Assembly (NCBI RefSeq): GCF_002196855.1
Contig: NZ_NIPW01000028.1
Span: 1 to 64,000, forward strand
Length of the DNA: 64,000 nt
From: Haematobacter genomosp. 1
Lineage (GTDB): Bacteria > Pseudomonadota > Alphaproteobacteria > Rhodobacterales > Rhodobacteraceae
Reading direction: 5' to 3'
Position numbers and translations under genes: made by a program. Below are positions 43,470 to 52,513 of the stretch, piece after piece. The notes under the pieces are model-generated. The model saw only the letters and a list, made by a program, of their open reading frames with translations. It searched no databases and was not told the DNA's origin. Within the stretch, counting starts at the first letter, position 1, and the number at the start of each line of letters is the position of its first letter.

Positions 43470-44471
43470 TCAGGACGCCATCAGCGCATCGACCAGCCGG
43501 CCCGCACCATGCCGGAACGGATCGACCGTGGGCAGGCCCATCTGCTGCTCCACGTTCTGAAGATAACGCACGGCCTCCTCCTCGCCCATGTGCTGGGTGT
43601 TGACGGAGATGCCGACGACCTTGCACTCCGGGTTGCCCACGCGGGCGAGCTGGAGCGACACGTCCCGCAGGTCCTCCAGGCTGGGCAGTTTGTAGTCCGG
43701 CAGGCCGCGCATATGCGGCCGGGTCGGCTCATGGCAGAGCACCAGCGCATCCGGCTGGCCCCCATGCACCAGCGCCAGCGTCACCCCGGAATAGGAGATG
43801 TGGAACAGGCTCCCCTGCCCCTCGATCATGTCCCAATGGTCTTCGTCATTGTCCGGCGTCAGGTATTCCACCGACCCCGCCATGAAATCAGCGACGACCG
43901 CGTCAAGCGGCACACCCCCGCCGGTAATGAGGATACCCGTCTGCCCGGTCGCACGGAAATCGGATTTCAGGCCCCGCTCCCGCATTTCCTTGTCCATGGC
44001 AAGGCAGGTGTACATCTTGCCGACCGAGCAATCGGTGCCCACGGCCAGCATCCGTTTGCCGGAGCGCTTCTTGCCGTTGGCAATGGGATAATCCACGACC
44101 GGAACACGGACATCATGAAGCTCCCGCCCGAAACGTTCCGCGGCGGCAACCAGCAGCGGCTCATCCCGGAGCAGGTTGTGCAGCCCGGAGGCAATGTCGA
44201 ATCCCTCCTCCAGCGCCTCCACCAACACCTTGATCCAGCTGTCCGAAATCACCCCGCCACGGTTCGCCACGCCGACGACCAGCGTCTTGCAACCCGCCGC
44301 CTTCGCCTCCGCCAAGGTCATGTCGGGGAGTTTCATGTCGGCCTTGCAGCCCTCCATGCGGAACTGCGCCACGGCGAATTCAGGGCGCCAGTCACGGATG
44401 CCCTGCGCCACCTTTGCCGCCAACGGGTCGGGTGCGTCACCAAGAAAAAGGAGGTAGGGCGTCTTTATCAT
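43470..44471 (-). CDS. dgcN: D-glutamate N-acetyltransferase, DgcN/DUF1611 family (333 aa)
   Basis: DUF1611 protein. The N-terminal Rossmann-like part (YLLFLGDAPDPLAAKVAQG, RGGVISDSWI) is followed by a P-loop-like domain, with GTDCSVGKMYT at residues 145-155 and IEGQGSLFHISYSGVTLAL downstream. In marine proteobacteria DgcN acetylates D-glutamate and DgcA racemises the product, feeding L-glutamate metabolism. The first gene of the operon; GAGG lies 6 nt before the ATG. The hemolysin-III gene lies 78 bp upstream on the same strand. Confidence 0.85.
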   Translation of the reverse strand: MIKTPYLLFLGDAPDPLAAKVAQGIRDWRPEFAVAQFRMEGCKADMKLPDMTLAEAKAAGCKTLVVGVANRGGVISDSWIKVLVEALEEGFDIASGLHNLLRDEPLLVAAAERFGRELHDVRVPVVDYPIANGKKRSGKRMLAVGTDCSVGKMYTCLAMDKEMRERGLKSDFRATGQTGILITGGGVPLDAVVADFMAGSVEYLTPDNDEDHWDMIEGQGSLFHISYSGVTLALVHGGQPDALVLCHEPTRPHMRGLPDYKLPSLEDLRDVSLQLARVGNPECKVVGISVNTQHMGEEEAVRYLQNVEQQMGLPTVDPFRHGAGRLVDALMAS

Positions 44472-44549
44472 GGGGAACCTCGGAGATTGAACACCCCCAT
44501 GATGACGCGCCGCCCCGCAGGCGCAACCCCCGATCAGACAGGCATTCCG

Positions 44550-45239
44550 CTACCGGAAGCAGGCGAGAATGGCCGCATAGTGCATCGCCGCCGCCGTTAC
44601 CACGAACCCGTGCCAGATCGCCGTCTGGAAACGCAGTTTTTCCCAAAGGAAGAATATGACGCCCAGCGAATAGACCAGCCCGCCAGCCAGGATCAGCACT
44701 TGTGACAGGACGGGAATGCTCTGCATCACCGGTGCCGCGATCAGCAGGCCGCTCCAACCCATCGAGAGGTAGAGGATCAGCGACAACCACCCATATCCGA
44801 CGGGAAAAATCCACTTGCTCGCAACTCCGGCGATAGCCATCAGCCATATCGCGCAGAGCATCACCAAGGCGGAATAATGGCTCGCGCTTCGCTCAAGAAA
44901 CGGCGTGTATGTTGCCGCAATCAAAAGAAAAATTGACGAGTGATCGAAGCGGCGCAGAACCAGCTTCACCGCCCCTTCGGGCCAGAGGTTGTAAGCCAGC
45001 GAGACTGAGAGAGCGACCACCAGGATGGCGCCGTAGAGCGCTGCAGCCGCCTGCCCGCTCCACCCCGCGTCCGAGGCAGAGACGACGAGAACGACCGTCC
45101 CGAGGAGAGCCAGCGCCACTCCGACGCCATGCACGACCCCATCCGCGATCAGCTCGTCACGGCGCGGCCGCAGGCGCGGCACGCCACCGGGCAAATCGGA
45201 GGGCAGATCGGAGGGAGCGGACTCTGTCATCTGTGGCAT
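44550..45239 (-). CDS. Hemolysin III (TrhA/PAQR) family membrane protein (229 aa)
   Basis: Seven-helix PAQR-type protein. Characteristic motifs are ELIADGVVHGVGVALALLG with an early histidine, FDHSSIFLLIAATYTPF in the middle and AIWHGFVVTAAAMHY at the end, which supply the conserved metal-binding histidines and aspartate. Bacterial members influence membrane fluidity and energetics; the haemolysin name is historical. ATG 45239 and an in-frame ATG at 45230 are both possible, and neither has a clear ribosome binding site. Confidence 0.9.
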   Translation of the reverse strand: MPQMTESAPSDLPSDLPGGVPRLRPRRDELIADGVVHGVGVALALLGTVVLVVSASDAGWSGQAAAALYGAILVVALSVSLAYNLWPEGAVKLVLRRFDHSSIFLLIAATYTPFLERSASHYSALVMLCAIWLMAIAGVASKWIFPVGYGWLSLILYLSMGWSGLLIAAPVMQSIPVLSQVLILAGGLVYSLGVIFFLWEKLRFQTAIWHGFVVTAAAMHYAAILACFR

Positions 45240-45296
45240 GGCATGACTTTGCCAGTGATCGCGGCGACTGCCAAGCGACGCTTGTGTGACAGAATG

Positions 45297-45731
45297 TCAG
45301 CGTGCCGCGAGCAAGCGAGGAAACTCTATCGCGGGGCAGCGATCCTGCACCACATCGACCCCGCGGGCGCGGGCGAGCTCCGCCGCTTGAGGCGCGGTGA
45401 CACCCAGCTGCATCCAGACCGTCCTGAGATTGGGCAGGGTGGCAAGCGCCTCCTCCACCACGGCGCCCGCGGCATCCGAACGGCGGAAGATGTCGATCAT
45501 GTCGATGGCACCGGGATCGGGGATATCGGCGAGGCTGGCCACCGCTGTCTCGCCCAGGATGGTTTCGCCCGCATGGCCCGGATTGACCGGCACGATCCGC
45601 CATCCCAGGCTCTGAAGGAAGCGGGCCACGCCATAGCTGGGGCGCGTCGGATTGGGTGACAGACCGACGACGGCGACATTTCGCGTATCGCGGAGGATGC
45701 GGGCAAACAGGGCGGATTCGCTCTGGACCAT
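45297..45731 (-). CDS. CoA-binding domain protein, YccU-like (144 aa)
   Basis: A single Rossmann-type CoA-binding domain. VAVVGLSPNPTRPSYGVARFL near residues 19-40 is the nucleotide loop, IVPVNPGHAGETILG the second strand, and VWMQLGVTAPQAAELAR the third. GGAGA lies 8 nt before the ATG. The function of the YccU family is unsettled. A terminator-like hairpin ends just 17 nt upstream of the start codon, so expression may depend on read-through or on a promoter inside the upstream transcript. Confidence 0.9.
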   Translation of the reverse strand: MVQSESALFARILRDTRNVAVVGLSPNPTRPSYGVARFLQSLGWRIVPVNPGHAGETILGETAVASLADIPDPGAIDMIDIFRRSDAAGAVVEEALATLPNLRTVWMQLGVTAPQAAELARARGVDVVQDRCPAIEFPRLLAAR

Positions 45732-45747
45732 GACTGTGTCTCCAGAA

Positions 45748-45779
45748 TAAAAAAGCGCCCAGTCACGAAGACCGGGCGC
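45748..45779 (-). terminator. Rho-independent terminator on the minus strand
   Basis: Read on the minus strand, GCGCCCGGTC pairs with GACTGGGCGC (one G-T pair) around a TTCGT loop and is followed by TTTTTT. It ends 17 nt before the CoA-binding protein ATG and closes a short transcript starting near 45859. Confidence 0.85.
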
Positions 45780-45859
45780 CAGTCGCGGAACGAGGGACAG
45801 TGAACCGAAGCACGGAGGTTCCGATTCCGCGCTTCTGATTGAGCAGATAGAGACCCTTT
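45748..45859 (-). ncRNA. Candidate small RNA or attenuated leader (about 112 nt)
   Basis: A promoter-like pair and a strong terminator bracket this minus-strand segment. Between them the RNA can form an outer helix GCGGAA/TTCCGC (complements of 45825-45830 and 45785-45790) enclosing GAACC/GGTTC (45817-45821 and 45802-45806). No open frame fills it. It could be a free sRNA, or a leader whose terminator controls the CoA-binding gene directly downstream. Confidence 0.45.
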
Positions 45860-45865
45860 CCCGCT

Positions 45866-45894
45866 TTTAAAGGGGGGAGTCGCGAATCTGTGAA
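45866..45894 (-). promoter_or_regulatory. Sigma-70-like promoter for the short transcript
   Basis: On the minus strand TTCACA (45894-45889) and TTTAAA (45871-45866) are exactly 17 bp apart. The element sits just beyond the end of the YHS-domain gene and points toward the hairpin at 45748-45779. Confidence 0.5.
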
Positions 45895-45911
45895 CATATT
45901 CAGAACGAATG

Positions 45912-46457
45912 CTAATTTCCGGATGCGATGGATTGCTCCTCCGCTGTGGCAGTTTTGTCGATCCCGGTTGTCGCGGCGGCCCAGACCGTCAATTCATCGG
46001 CGCTGCGGAACAGGTACAGGCGCCCGTCCTGGATGGCGAAAATCTCCGGGTCGGAGGCTACTTTTCGGCCGCCGCTCTCCATCGCCCGGCTGCACCATCC
46101 GCCGAATTGGGGCGCATAGGCGCGAGGATCCGCTTCAAAAGCCAGAAGATTTTCATGCGAGGCAAAGAGCCAGATCGCGCCCTTCCACTTCAGGGCGTAT
46201 TGCGTCTTGCCCTTCACGGGATACGCGGCACTGAAATAGGATACCGGGTCGCGGCCCGCGAGCGCGATCCCTCCAGGCGCGAAGATGCGGCGATTTGTCC
46301 CCGCGAGCGCTGGCACAGCTCCGGACAAGGCCACCACCCCGCCCGCACCCAGAAAGAACAGTTCCCGGCGCCCCATCCGGCGACCTGCCCCGCGCAGGGT
46401 TCCGTGGCGGTCTGAAAGGCTGTGCGGCAAAGCGCCGGGTGCGGTGAGCACCGTCAT
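45912..46457 (-). CDS. YHS-domain protein with Tat-like signal (181 aa)
   Basis: Exported YHS-domain protein. GRRMGRRELFFLGAGGVVAL near residues 25-45 resembles a twin-arginine signal, though the consensus is imperfect, with cleavage after ALA near residue 52. The YHS domain follows: GIALAGRDPVSYF, YALKWKGAIWLFASHENLLAFEADP (only its ends are needed: YALKWKG and FEADP) and YAPQFGGWCSRAM with a conserved cysteine. The fold is associated with metal binding, but the function is unknown. AAGGAG lies 6 nt before ATG 46457. Confidence 0.85.
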   Translation of the reverse strand: MTVLTAPGALPHSLSDRHGTLRGAGRRMGRRELFFLGAGGVVALSGAVPALAGTNRRIFAPGGIALAGRDPVSYFSAAYPVKGKTQYALKWKGAIWLFASHENLLAFEADPRAYAPQFGGWCSRAMESGGRKVASDPEIFAIQDGRLYLFRSADELTVWAAATTGIDKTATAEEQSIASGN

Positions 46458-46551
46458 GGCGCGCTCCTTCAGTCGGTCAGTTGTCCATCACAGATGACAT
46501 GGCCCAAGGGCGCGGAAAACCCGCGCTCCCGCAACCGTGATGGCGCGGGGC

Positions 46552-47355
46552 CTACTCTCCCGAACCTGTGCCCAACCGGCCACGGTGACCGGCGGCATAG
46601 AGCGCCACCGCAGCAGCATTGGAGACGTTGAGGGAACCGAACTCTCCTGCTGCGGCAATGTGGACGATCACATCGCAGGTTTCCCGCGTCTTTTCACGCA
46701 GCCCCGGACCTTCCGCGCCAAGCACCAGCGCCACCGGGCGGTCACCGAGATCGGAAAGCGCCGCGTCCAGCGCGACAGTCGCCTCCCCGGCAAGACCGAT
46801 CAGCGTGAAACCCATGTTGCGCAGCGTCTCCATCCCGTCGGAAAGGTTACGGATGCGCAGATAGGGCTGGCGCTCCAGCGCGCCGGACGCACTTTTCGCA
46901 AGGGCTCCCGTCTCCGGGGCGGAGTGCCGCTGGGTGCCGATGACGGCCCGCGCACCGAAAACCTCTGCGGATCGCAGGATCGCGCCCACGTTATGCGGAT
47001 CCGTCACCTGATCGAGCAGGACAACAAGCGGCGCCCCTTCTCCCGAAATGGCGACATCCTCCAGCCGACCCCAGTCGAGCGGCTTCACCTCGAGAGCCGC
47101 GCCCTGATGTACGGAGCCCGGATCGATCGGAACGTCGAACTTTCTCGGATCGGCAATCTCCGGTGTCATACCGCTTTCGGCGATGGCGTCCCCAAGCCGG
47201 TCCGCGGCGTTCTTGGTCACGACAAGCCGCAGCCGCGTGCGTCTGGGGTTGAGCAGCGCATCGCGCACCGCGTGCAGCCCGAACAGCCAGACGGTTTCCG
47301 CCGCAGCGGCCCGTTTGGCCCGCTCCTTATCAATGACCCAAGCCGGTTTTTTCAT
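46552..47355 (-). CDS. rlmB: 23S rRNA ribose methyltransferase, RlmB/TrmH family (267 aa)
   Basis: SPOUT-class RNA 2'-O-methyltransferase. A substrate-binding N-terminal domain (VWLFGLHAVRDALLNPRR) is followed by the catalytic domain, with motif 1 DQVTDPHNVGAILRSAEVFG, motif 2 LVLGAEGPGLR and motif 3 FGSLNVSNAAAVALY. In E. coli RlmB methylates G2251 of 23S rRNA. The basic N-terminal extension (MKKPAWVIDKERAKRAAAAE) is usual in this clade. It lies upstream of the YHS gene, 94 bp away. Confidence 0.92.
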   Translation of the reverse strand: MKKPAWVIDKERAKRAAAAETVWLFGLHAVRDALLNPRRTRLRLVVTKNAADRLGDAIAESGMTPEIADPRKFDVPIDPGSVHQGAALEVKPLDWGRLEDVAISGEGAPLVVLLDQVTDPHNVGAILRSAEVFGARAVIGTQRHSAPETGALAKSASGALERQPYLRIRNLSDGMETLRNMGFTLIGLAGEATVALDAALSDLGDRPVALVLGAEGPGLREKTRETCDVIVHIAAAGEFGSLNVSNAAAVALYAAGHRGRLGTGSGE

Positions 47356-47529
47356 GGCACGCCCCGCACAGACAACCGGTTGCAACCGGCGTTCAAAAAG
47401 CCCCCGGACCGCGTCCACGGCCTAATGATGAAAGAGGGAAACATGCACATATCCCATGCCAGAGGCACGGTCCATGCCACCTGTCGCGGAACCACCACTC
47501 CATTGATTTCTCGAAGAAATTTGTGGAAG

Positions 47530-47613
47530 TGGTGGGCGACCCTGGAATCGAACCAGGCATGGGTCTCCCCGGCGGAGTTACAGTCCGCTGCCGCACCTTG
47601 CAGCACGTCGCCC
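47530..47613 (-). tRNA. tRNA-Tyr(GTA)
   Basis: Minus-strand tRNA with acceptor GGGCGAC/GTCGCCC, anticodon stem GCGGA/TCCGC, loop CTGTAAC (anticodon GTA), a long type II variable arm, T-arm CCTGG/CCAGG with TTCGATT, discriminator A and encoded CCA. The D-arm is unusual: a short loop and G where U8 is expected. Confidence 0.93.
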
Positions 47614-47766
47614 GACGCGAGGCGGGGATTACAGGAGGCCATGGATCCCGTCAAGGCGATTTTCCGGCCGAAGCCGACATTGTTCAGTCAAGACGGATGG
47701 CTCAAACCGCCACCGAATGTCGCAAATGAACAGCCAGCCGTTCCCCGCCTGACTTAAAGAGGCGTG

Positions 47767-48726
47767 ATGACACAGGATCGCACCTTTCTCGGCATCGCGC
47801 TGATGCTCGGCTTCTGCCTGACGGCCCCCATGATCGACGTGGCCTCCAAGATCGCCTCGCAGGCGGTGCCGGTGGGACAGGTGACCGTCGCGCGCTTTGT
47901 CGTGCAGGCCGCGCTCATGGTGCCGGTGGTCATCCTGATGCGGGTGGAATGGCGCATGTCACGCCGCGTGCTCGGGCTGACGTTCCTCCGCGCCGCCGTA
48001 TCGATTCTCGCCACCTACGCCTTCATCGCCGCGGTTCAGGTCATGCCGCTGGCCGATGCGCTGGCCATCGCTTTCGTGGAGCCGTTCATCATCCTGCTGC
48101 TTGGCTGGGCGTTGTTCGGCGAAAGCGTGGGTCCGCGCCGGATCGCCGCCTGCGCGGTTGGTTTCGCGGGCGCCCTGCTCGTTATTCGGCCGAGCTTTGT
48201 GACCTTCGGGCCGGTCGCCTTCTTTCCCCTCATGACAGCGGTCTTTTTCGCGCTCTATATCCTCATCACGAGGAGCCTCGCCCGTCAGCAACATCCGGTC
48301 GCCATGCAGGCGCATACGGCGCTCGCCGCCTGCGTTCTGGCGATCCCTGCCTTGCTGCTGCCGCTGGATATTCCGGGCGTGCAGCTTGGGCTGGCATGGC
48401 CGGACAACGGAGCGATCTGGCTGGCGCTGGCGGGGGTGGGCGCCGCTGCCACCGTCGCACACATGCTGATGACCTATGCGCTGCGTTTTGCCGGATCGAC
48501 CACGCTCGCCCCCCTGCACTACTTTGAGATGATCGCGACGGTGTTTTTCGGCTACACGATCTTCGGTGATCTCCCCGATGCAATCAGCTGGGCGGGAATC
48601 GCCATCATCACCGCTTCGGGTCTTTATCTGGTGCACCGGGAACGTGTGGCTCAGCGGACAGCAGTGCCGACAGTGCCGGCTGCAATGCCTGTCGGGGAAG
48701 CAGCACCAGCATCCCTCGTCCCGTGA
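47767..48726 (+). CDS. DMT-family (EamA) transporter (319 aa)
   Basis: Ten-helix drug/metabolite transporter made of two EamA repeats. The first repeat ends near FAGALLVIRPSF, and the second begins near VAFFPLMTAVFFALYILITR and contains LAPLHYFEMIATVFFGYTIFGDLPD. AAAGAGG precedes ATG 47767 closely; the adjoining GTG at 47764 is too near the ribosome binding site. The substrate is unknown. The last 119 bp overlap tail-to-tail with the thiamine pyrophosphokinase gene. Confidence 0.9.
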   Translation: MTQDRTFLGIALMLGFCLTAPMIDVASKIASQAVPVGQVTVARFVVQAALMVPVVILMRVEWRMSRRVLGLTFLRAAVSILATYAFIAAVQVMPLADALAIAFVEPFIILLLGWALFGESVGPRRIAACAVGFAGALLVIRPSFVTFGPVAFFPLMTAVFFALYILITRSLARQQHPVAMQAHTALAACVLAIPALLLPLDIPGVQLGLAWPDNGAIWLALAGVGAAATVAHMLMTYALRFAGSTTLAPLHYFEMIATVFFGYTIFGDLPDAISWAGIAIITASGLYLVHRERVAQRTAVPTVPAAMPVGEAAPASLVP

Positions 48727-49309
48727 AGGACAGGCGCACAACCTCCGCCGCAGTACGATTGGAGGTGCCTACCCTGCCCGCGGGAGCAAAGTCGATACCG
48801 TCGATCGGCCAGACCAGCCCCTCGCTCCGCCCCCGGACCGGTGCGAGCGGATAGAGCGAGAGGCGCGTTCCCACGGGCAGGTGCAGCGTCAGCGTGGAGG
48901 GCGCGCAAAACACCACATCCTCCTCGCCGATCAGCAGAACGGGCATGGGGGCGCGGGTGAGCACCGTCAGCGCGGCGAGGGCGTGATCCAGCCGCCCGCC
49001 CAGAAACCCCAGCCCCAGCACGAAGGGAGCCGCCAGACGTTGCAGGCACTTCTCGAAATCCGTGGTGTCCTGCTCGGCCACCTCCAGAACGGCGTTGCCC
49101 ATCGCCTCCCGGCCAGCAGGGCTCAGCGAGTCGAGATCGCCGATGACGAGCTCAGGACGGACACCCAAGGCCAGCGCCCTGTCGGCCCCGCCGTCGGCGG
49201 CAACGGCCACCGGCGCGAGGGACAGCGCCAACTCAAGCGAGGATGCCGAAATATCGGCACCGCCAAGCAAAGTGATGCCAGATGTTGCGGTAAGGACAGG
49301 TTCGGGCAT
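48608..49309 (-). CDS. thiN: Thiamine diphosphokinase (233 aa)
   Basis: Transfers pyrophosphate from ATP to thiamine to make thiamine diphosphate. PVAVAADGGADRALALG and VIGDLDSLSPAGR carry the conserved aspartates, QDTTDFEKCL the next motif, and GFLGGRLDHALAAL the GGRxDH motif. The C-terminal domain includes GTSNRT in the thiamine-contact region. MPEPVLTATSG at 49309 is taken as the start; no ribosome binding site is obvious. The C-terminal 25 or so residues beyond SFTGRGMLVLLPR fall inside the opposing transporter gene. Confidence 0.9.
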   Translation of the reverse strand: MPEPVLTATSGITLLGGADISASSLELALSLAPVAVAADGGADRALALGVRPELVIGDLDSLSPAGREAMGNAVLEVAEQDTTDFEKCLQRLAAPFVLGLGFLGGRLDHALAALTVLTRAPMPVLLIGEEDVVFCAPSTLTLHLPVGTRLSLYPLAPVRGRSEGLVWPIDGIDFAPAGRVGTSNRTAAEVVRLSFTGRGMLVLLPRQALQPALSALLSAEPHVPGAPDKDPKR

Positions 49310-49439
49310 GGGCTCATGTTGACGGGCCACGCCCGGACTGGCAATCTCTCGCGTCAGATTGACCGGTCCGGGCGGCGGCGGCAAGCCGCATTCGGACGGG
49401 CGGAACAGCTTGATCGGGAACAGGCCGGGTCCGGCGGAT

Positions 49440-50240
49440 ATGGCGAAAAGAATGACAACGAGCGGCAAGACCCTTTCCGTCACCTACGGCGACTTCTCCT
49501 GCCGTATCGAAGGCTACGAGGCCCCCGCACCGGTTCTCGCGCAGGTGCTGGCCGCTTTGCGGCAGGCCGCGGGGGGAAACCCAGCGCTTGGCACGCGTGT
49601 CGTGGATCAGGCGGACTTGGCGGCCCTGTCGAAAGCGTTTCCGCCCGCTGACGTCTCTGTTTCCGAGGGCGTGCTGCGGCTGACGGCGTCCACGACGGAA
49701 GAGCGGGATCACAGACCCACCTATGGCCTTTCGGCGGAGGAAATCGCGGCATTTGCGGAGCCGAATATCGGGGAAAGCGCGGAGCCCGCCGCCCAGGCAG
49801 AGCGCGCGTTGCAGGACGACATGAGCGCTCCCCTCCTGCTTCTTGCAACCCAGCGGGTGGACATGCCCGCCCCGGCCCAGCAGGTGAGCCTGCCGCCCCT
49901 GAAGCTCATGCCTCATGAGCTTTCCGTCACAAAATACCCCGCCATTTCGGCGGATCGTCTGAAAAGCGTGCTGGCCGAGATTGCGCCGGCCAGTCTGACG
50001 GAGCGGATGGAGGCGATCGCAGCCTATCTTATGGCGGTGGAAGGCTGGACGGATTTCACCCGTCCGGCACTTCTGGATGCGTTGTCCAAATCGAGCAACA
50101 CGCCCTATCCATTCGAGGAGGAGCTGAAATCCTTCGGCGTTCTCGTCCGCGAAGGCCGCTTCCGGCGGCTGGGAGAAGGGCGTTTCGCCGTTGCGGAGGA
50201 CTCCGCGTATTTCGATGAGTCCCACAGCAGCGTCGCCTGA
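49440..50240 (+). CDS. Hypothetical protein with an N-terminal YGxFSC module (266 aa)
   Basis: The N-terminus (LSVTYGDFSCRIEGYEAP) resembles the opening of a family of large uncharacterised Rhodobacterales proteins that share a TVSYGTFSCTLEGF-like segment, but this protein is short. The middle (about residues 100-175) is low-complexity, rich in Ala, Glu and Pro. The C-terminus has a helical region with SLTERMEAIAAYLMAVEGW, then LVREGRFRRLGEGRFAVAEDS, which resembles a small winged-helix-like tail. There is no signal peptide. ATGs at 49440 and 49452 are both possible. Function unknown. Confidence 0.7.
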   Translation: MAKRMTTSGKTLSVTYGDFSCRIEGYEAPAPVLAQVLAALRQAAGGNPALGTRVVDQADLAALSKAFPPADVSVSEGVLRLTASTTEERDHRPTYGLSAEEIAAFAEPNIGESAEPAAQAERALQDDMSAPLLLLATQRVDMPAPAQQVSLPPLKLMPHELSVTKYPAISADRLKSVLAEIAPASLTERMEAIAAYLMAVEGWTDFTRPALLDALSKSSNTPYPFEEELKSFGVLVREGRFRRLGEGRFAVAEDSAYFDESHSSVA

Positions 50241-50246
50241 TCCCGC

Positions 50247-50482
50247 CTATTCCTCCGGCGCGTCGGGATCGGCGCGCCCCACCCCCAGGAAAACTGCCCG
50301 GAACGGCAGCGCCCAGAGGATGCCCAGGCCGACATAGATCGCCAGTTCCACCCAGAACGGCTGGCGCCCGAAACGGGCGTCCAACCAGTTCATCAGCGTG
50401 ACCGCGACGGCGATATAGAGCGGCACACCCACCAGCAGGATGAGCAGCGACAACCGCCGCCGGGCTTTGTAGCCAAGCGCCA

Positions 50483-50483
<1 letters not shown>
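50247..50483 (-). CDS. DUF2842 small membrane protein (78 aa)
   Basis: A small inner-membrane protein with two predicted helices, LSLLILLVGVPLYIAVAVTL and VELAIYVGLGILWALPF, and the family-typical N-terminus YKARRRL. Its ATG shares one base with the purA stop (TGATG), so it is likely translated by re-initiation after purA. Function unknown. Confidence 0.85.
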
Positions 50484-51775
<1,292 letters not shown>

Positions 51776-51925
51776 TTCAAGACTCCGCCTCTGGTCGATG
51801 CGGGGAGTCCTTACCGCGACCGCGCGCGCAAAACCACGCGAAAATCGCACCGGGGGCGAACAGGGTGACTTGCGACCCGTCCGCCATGCCTCTAGATAGG
51901 CGCGGAACGAAAGGCCGGCTGCCCC

Positions 51926-52300
51926 ATGGAAAACATCCTGCTCATCATCCACCTCCTGCTCGCGCTGGCGCTGATCGTCGTCGTGCTGCTCCAACGGTCG
52001 GAAGGCGGCGGCTTGGGCATGGGCAGCGGGGGCGGCGGAACCGGTGTCATGACCGGGCGGCAGGCGGCGAGCGCGCTGACCCGGCTGACCTGGGGTTTTG
52101 CGATCGCCTTCCTGTGCACCTCAGTCGCACTGACGATCATCTCGGCGGAGCGGTCGGGCGGGGGTTCGGTTCTCGACCGGCTCGGCTCCGATCTCACGCC
52201 TCCGCCGGCGGCGAGCGAGCCTGCCCTTCCGGCGGATGGCGGCAGCCTCCTGCCGCCCTCGACCGGCAGCGCACCGGCCACGCCGCCCCGCGCAGACTGA
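51926..52300 (+). CDS. secG: Preprotein translocase subunit SecG (124 aa)
   Basis: Small SecYEG subunit. The first membrane helix is [20 protein letters not shown], then a glycine-rich cytoplasmic loop ([14 protein letters not shown]) with the family [16 protein letters not shown] motif, and a second helix [16 protein letters not shown] Pro/Ala-rich C-terminal tail of about 45 residues is typical of alphaproteobacteria. It is 151 bp from the divergent purA and 213 bp before pyrG. Confidence 0.95.
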   Translation: MENILLIIHLLLALALIVVVLLQRSEGGGLGMGSGGGGTGVMTGRQAASALTRLTWGFAIAFLCTSVALTIISAERSGGGSVLDRLGSDLTPPPAASEPALPADGGSLLPPSTGSAPATPPRAD

Positions 52301-52513
52301 CCAGCAGACTGACCGGCTGAAAGATCGATCCCGGCGGACGCCCGCGCGCCCGCCATTTCACTGTTACATCAACACAAGTTATCGGGGCTTCAGGAAGTCT
52401 TTCCGCAGGATATTGCGCACCCTTAAGGTTTCCGCTATATCCCAAGTCCCGTGATGCCGCGATTCTTGCATGAACCGCGGCAGATTCTTATTGGAACTCA
52501 CGGGAGCAGCTTC

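Noticed and set aside
46458-46551. GC-rich gap before the YHS gene checked for a cobalamin-type riboswitch
   Set aside because: Some G/C-rich segments are suggestive, but no B12-box consensus or paired P-helices could be found, and the gene has no cobalamin link.
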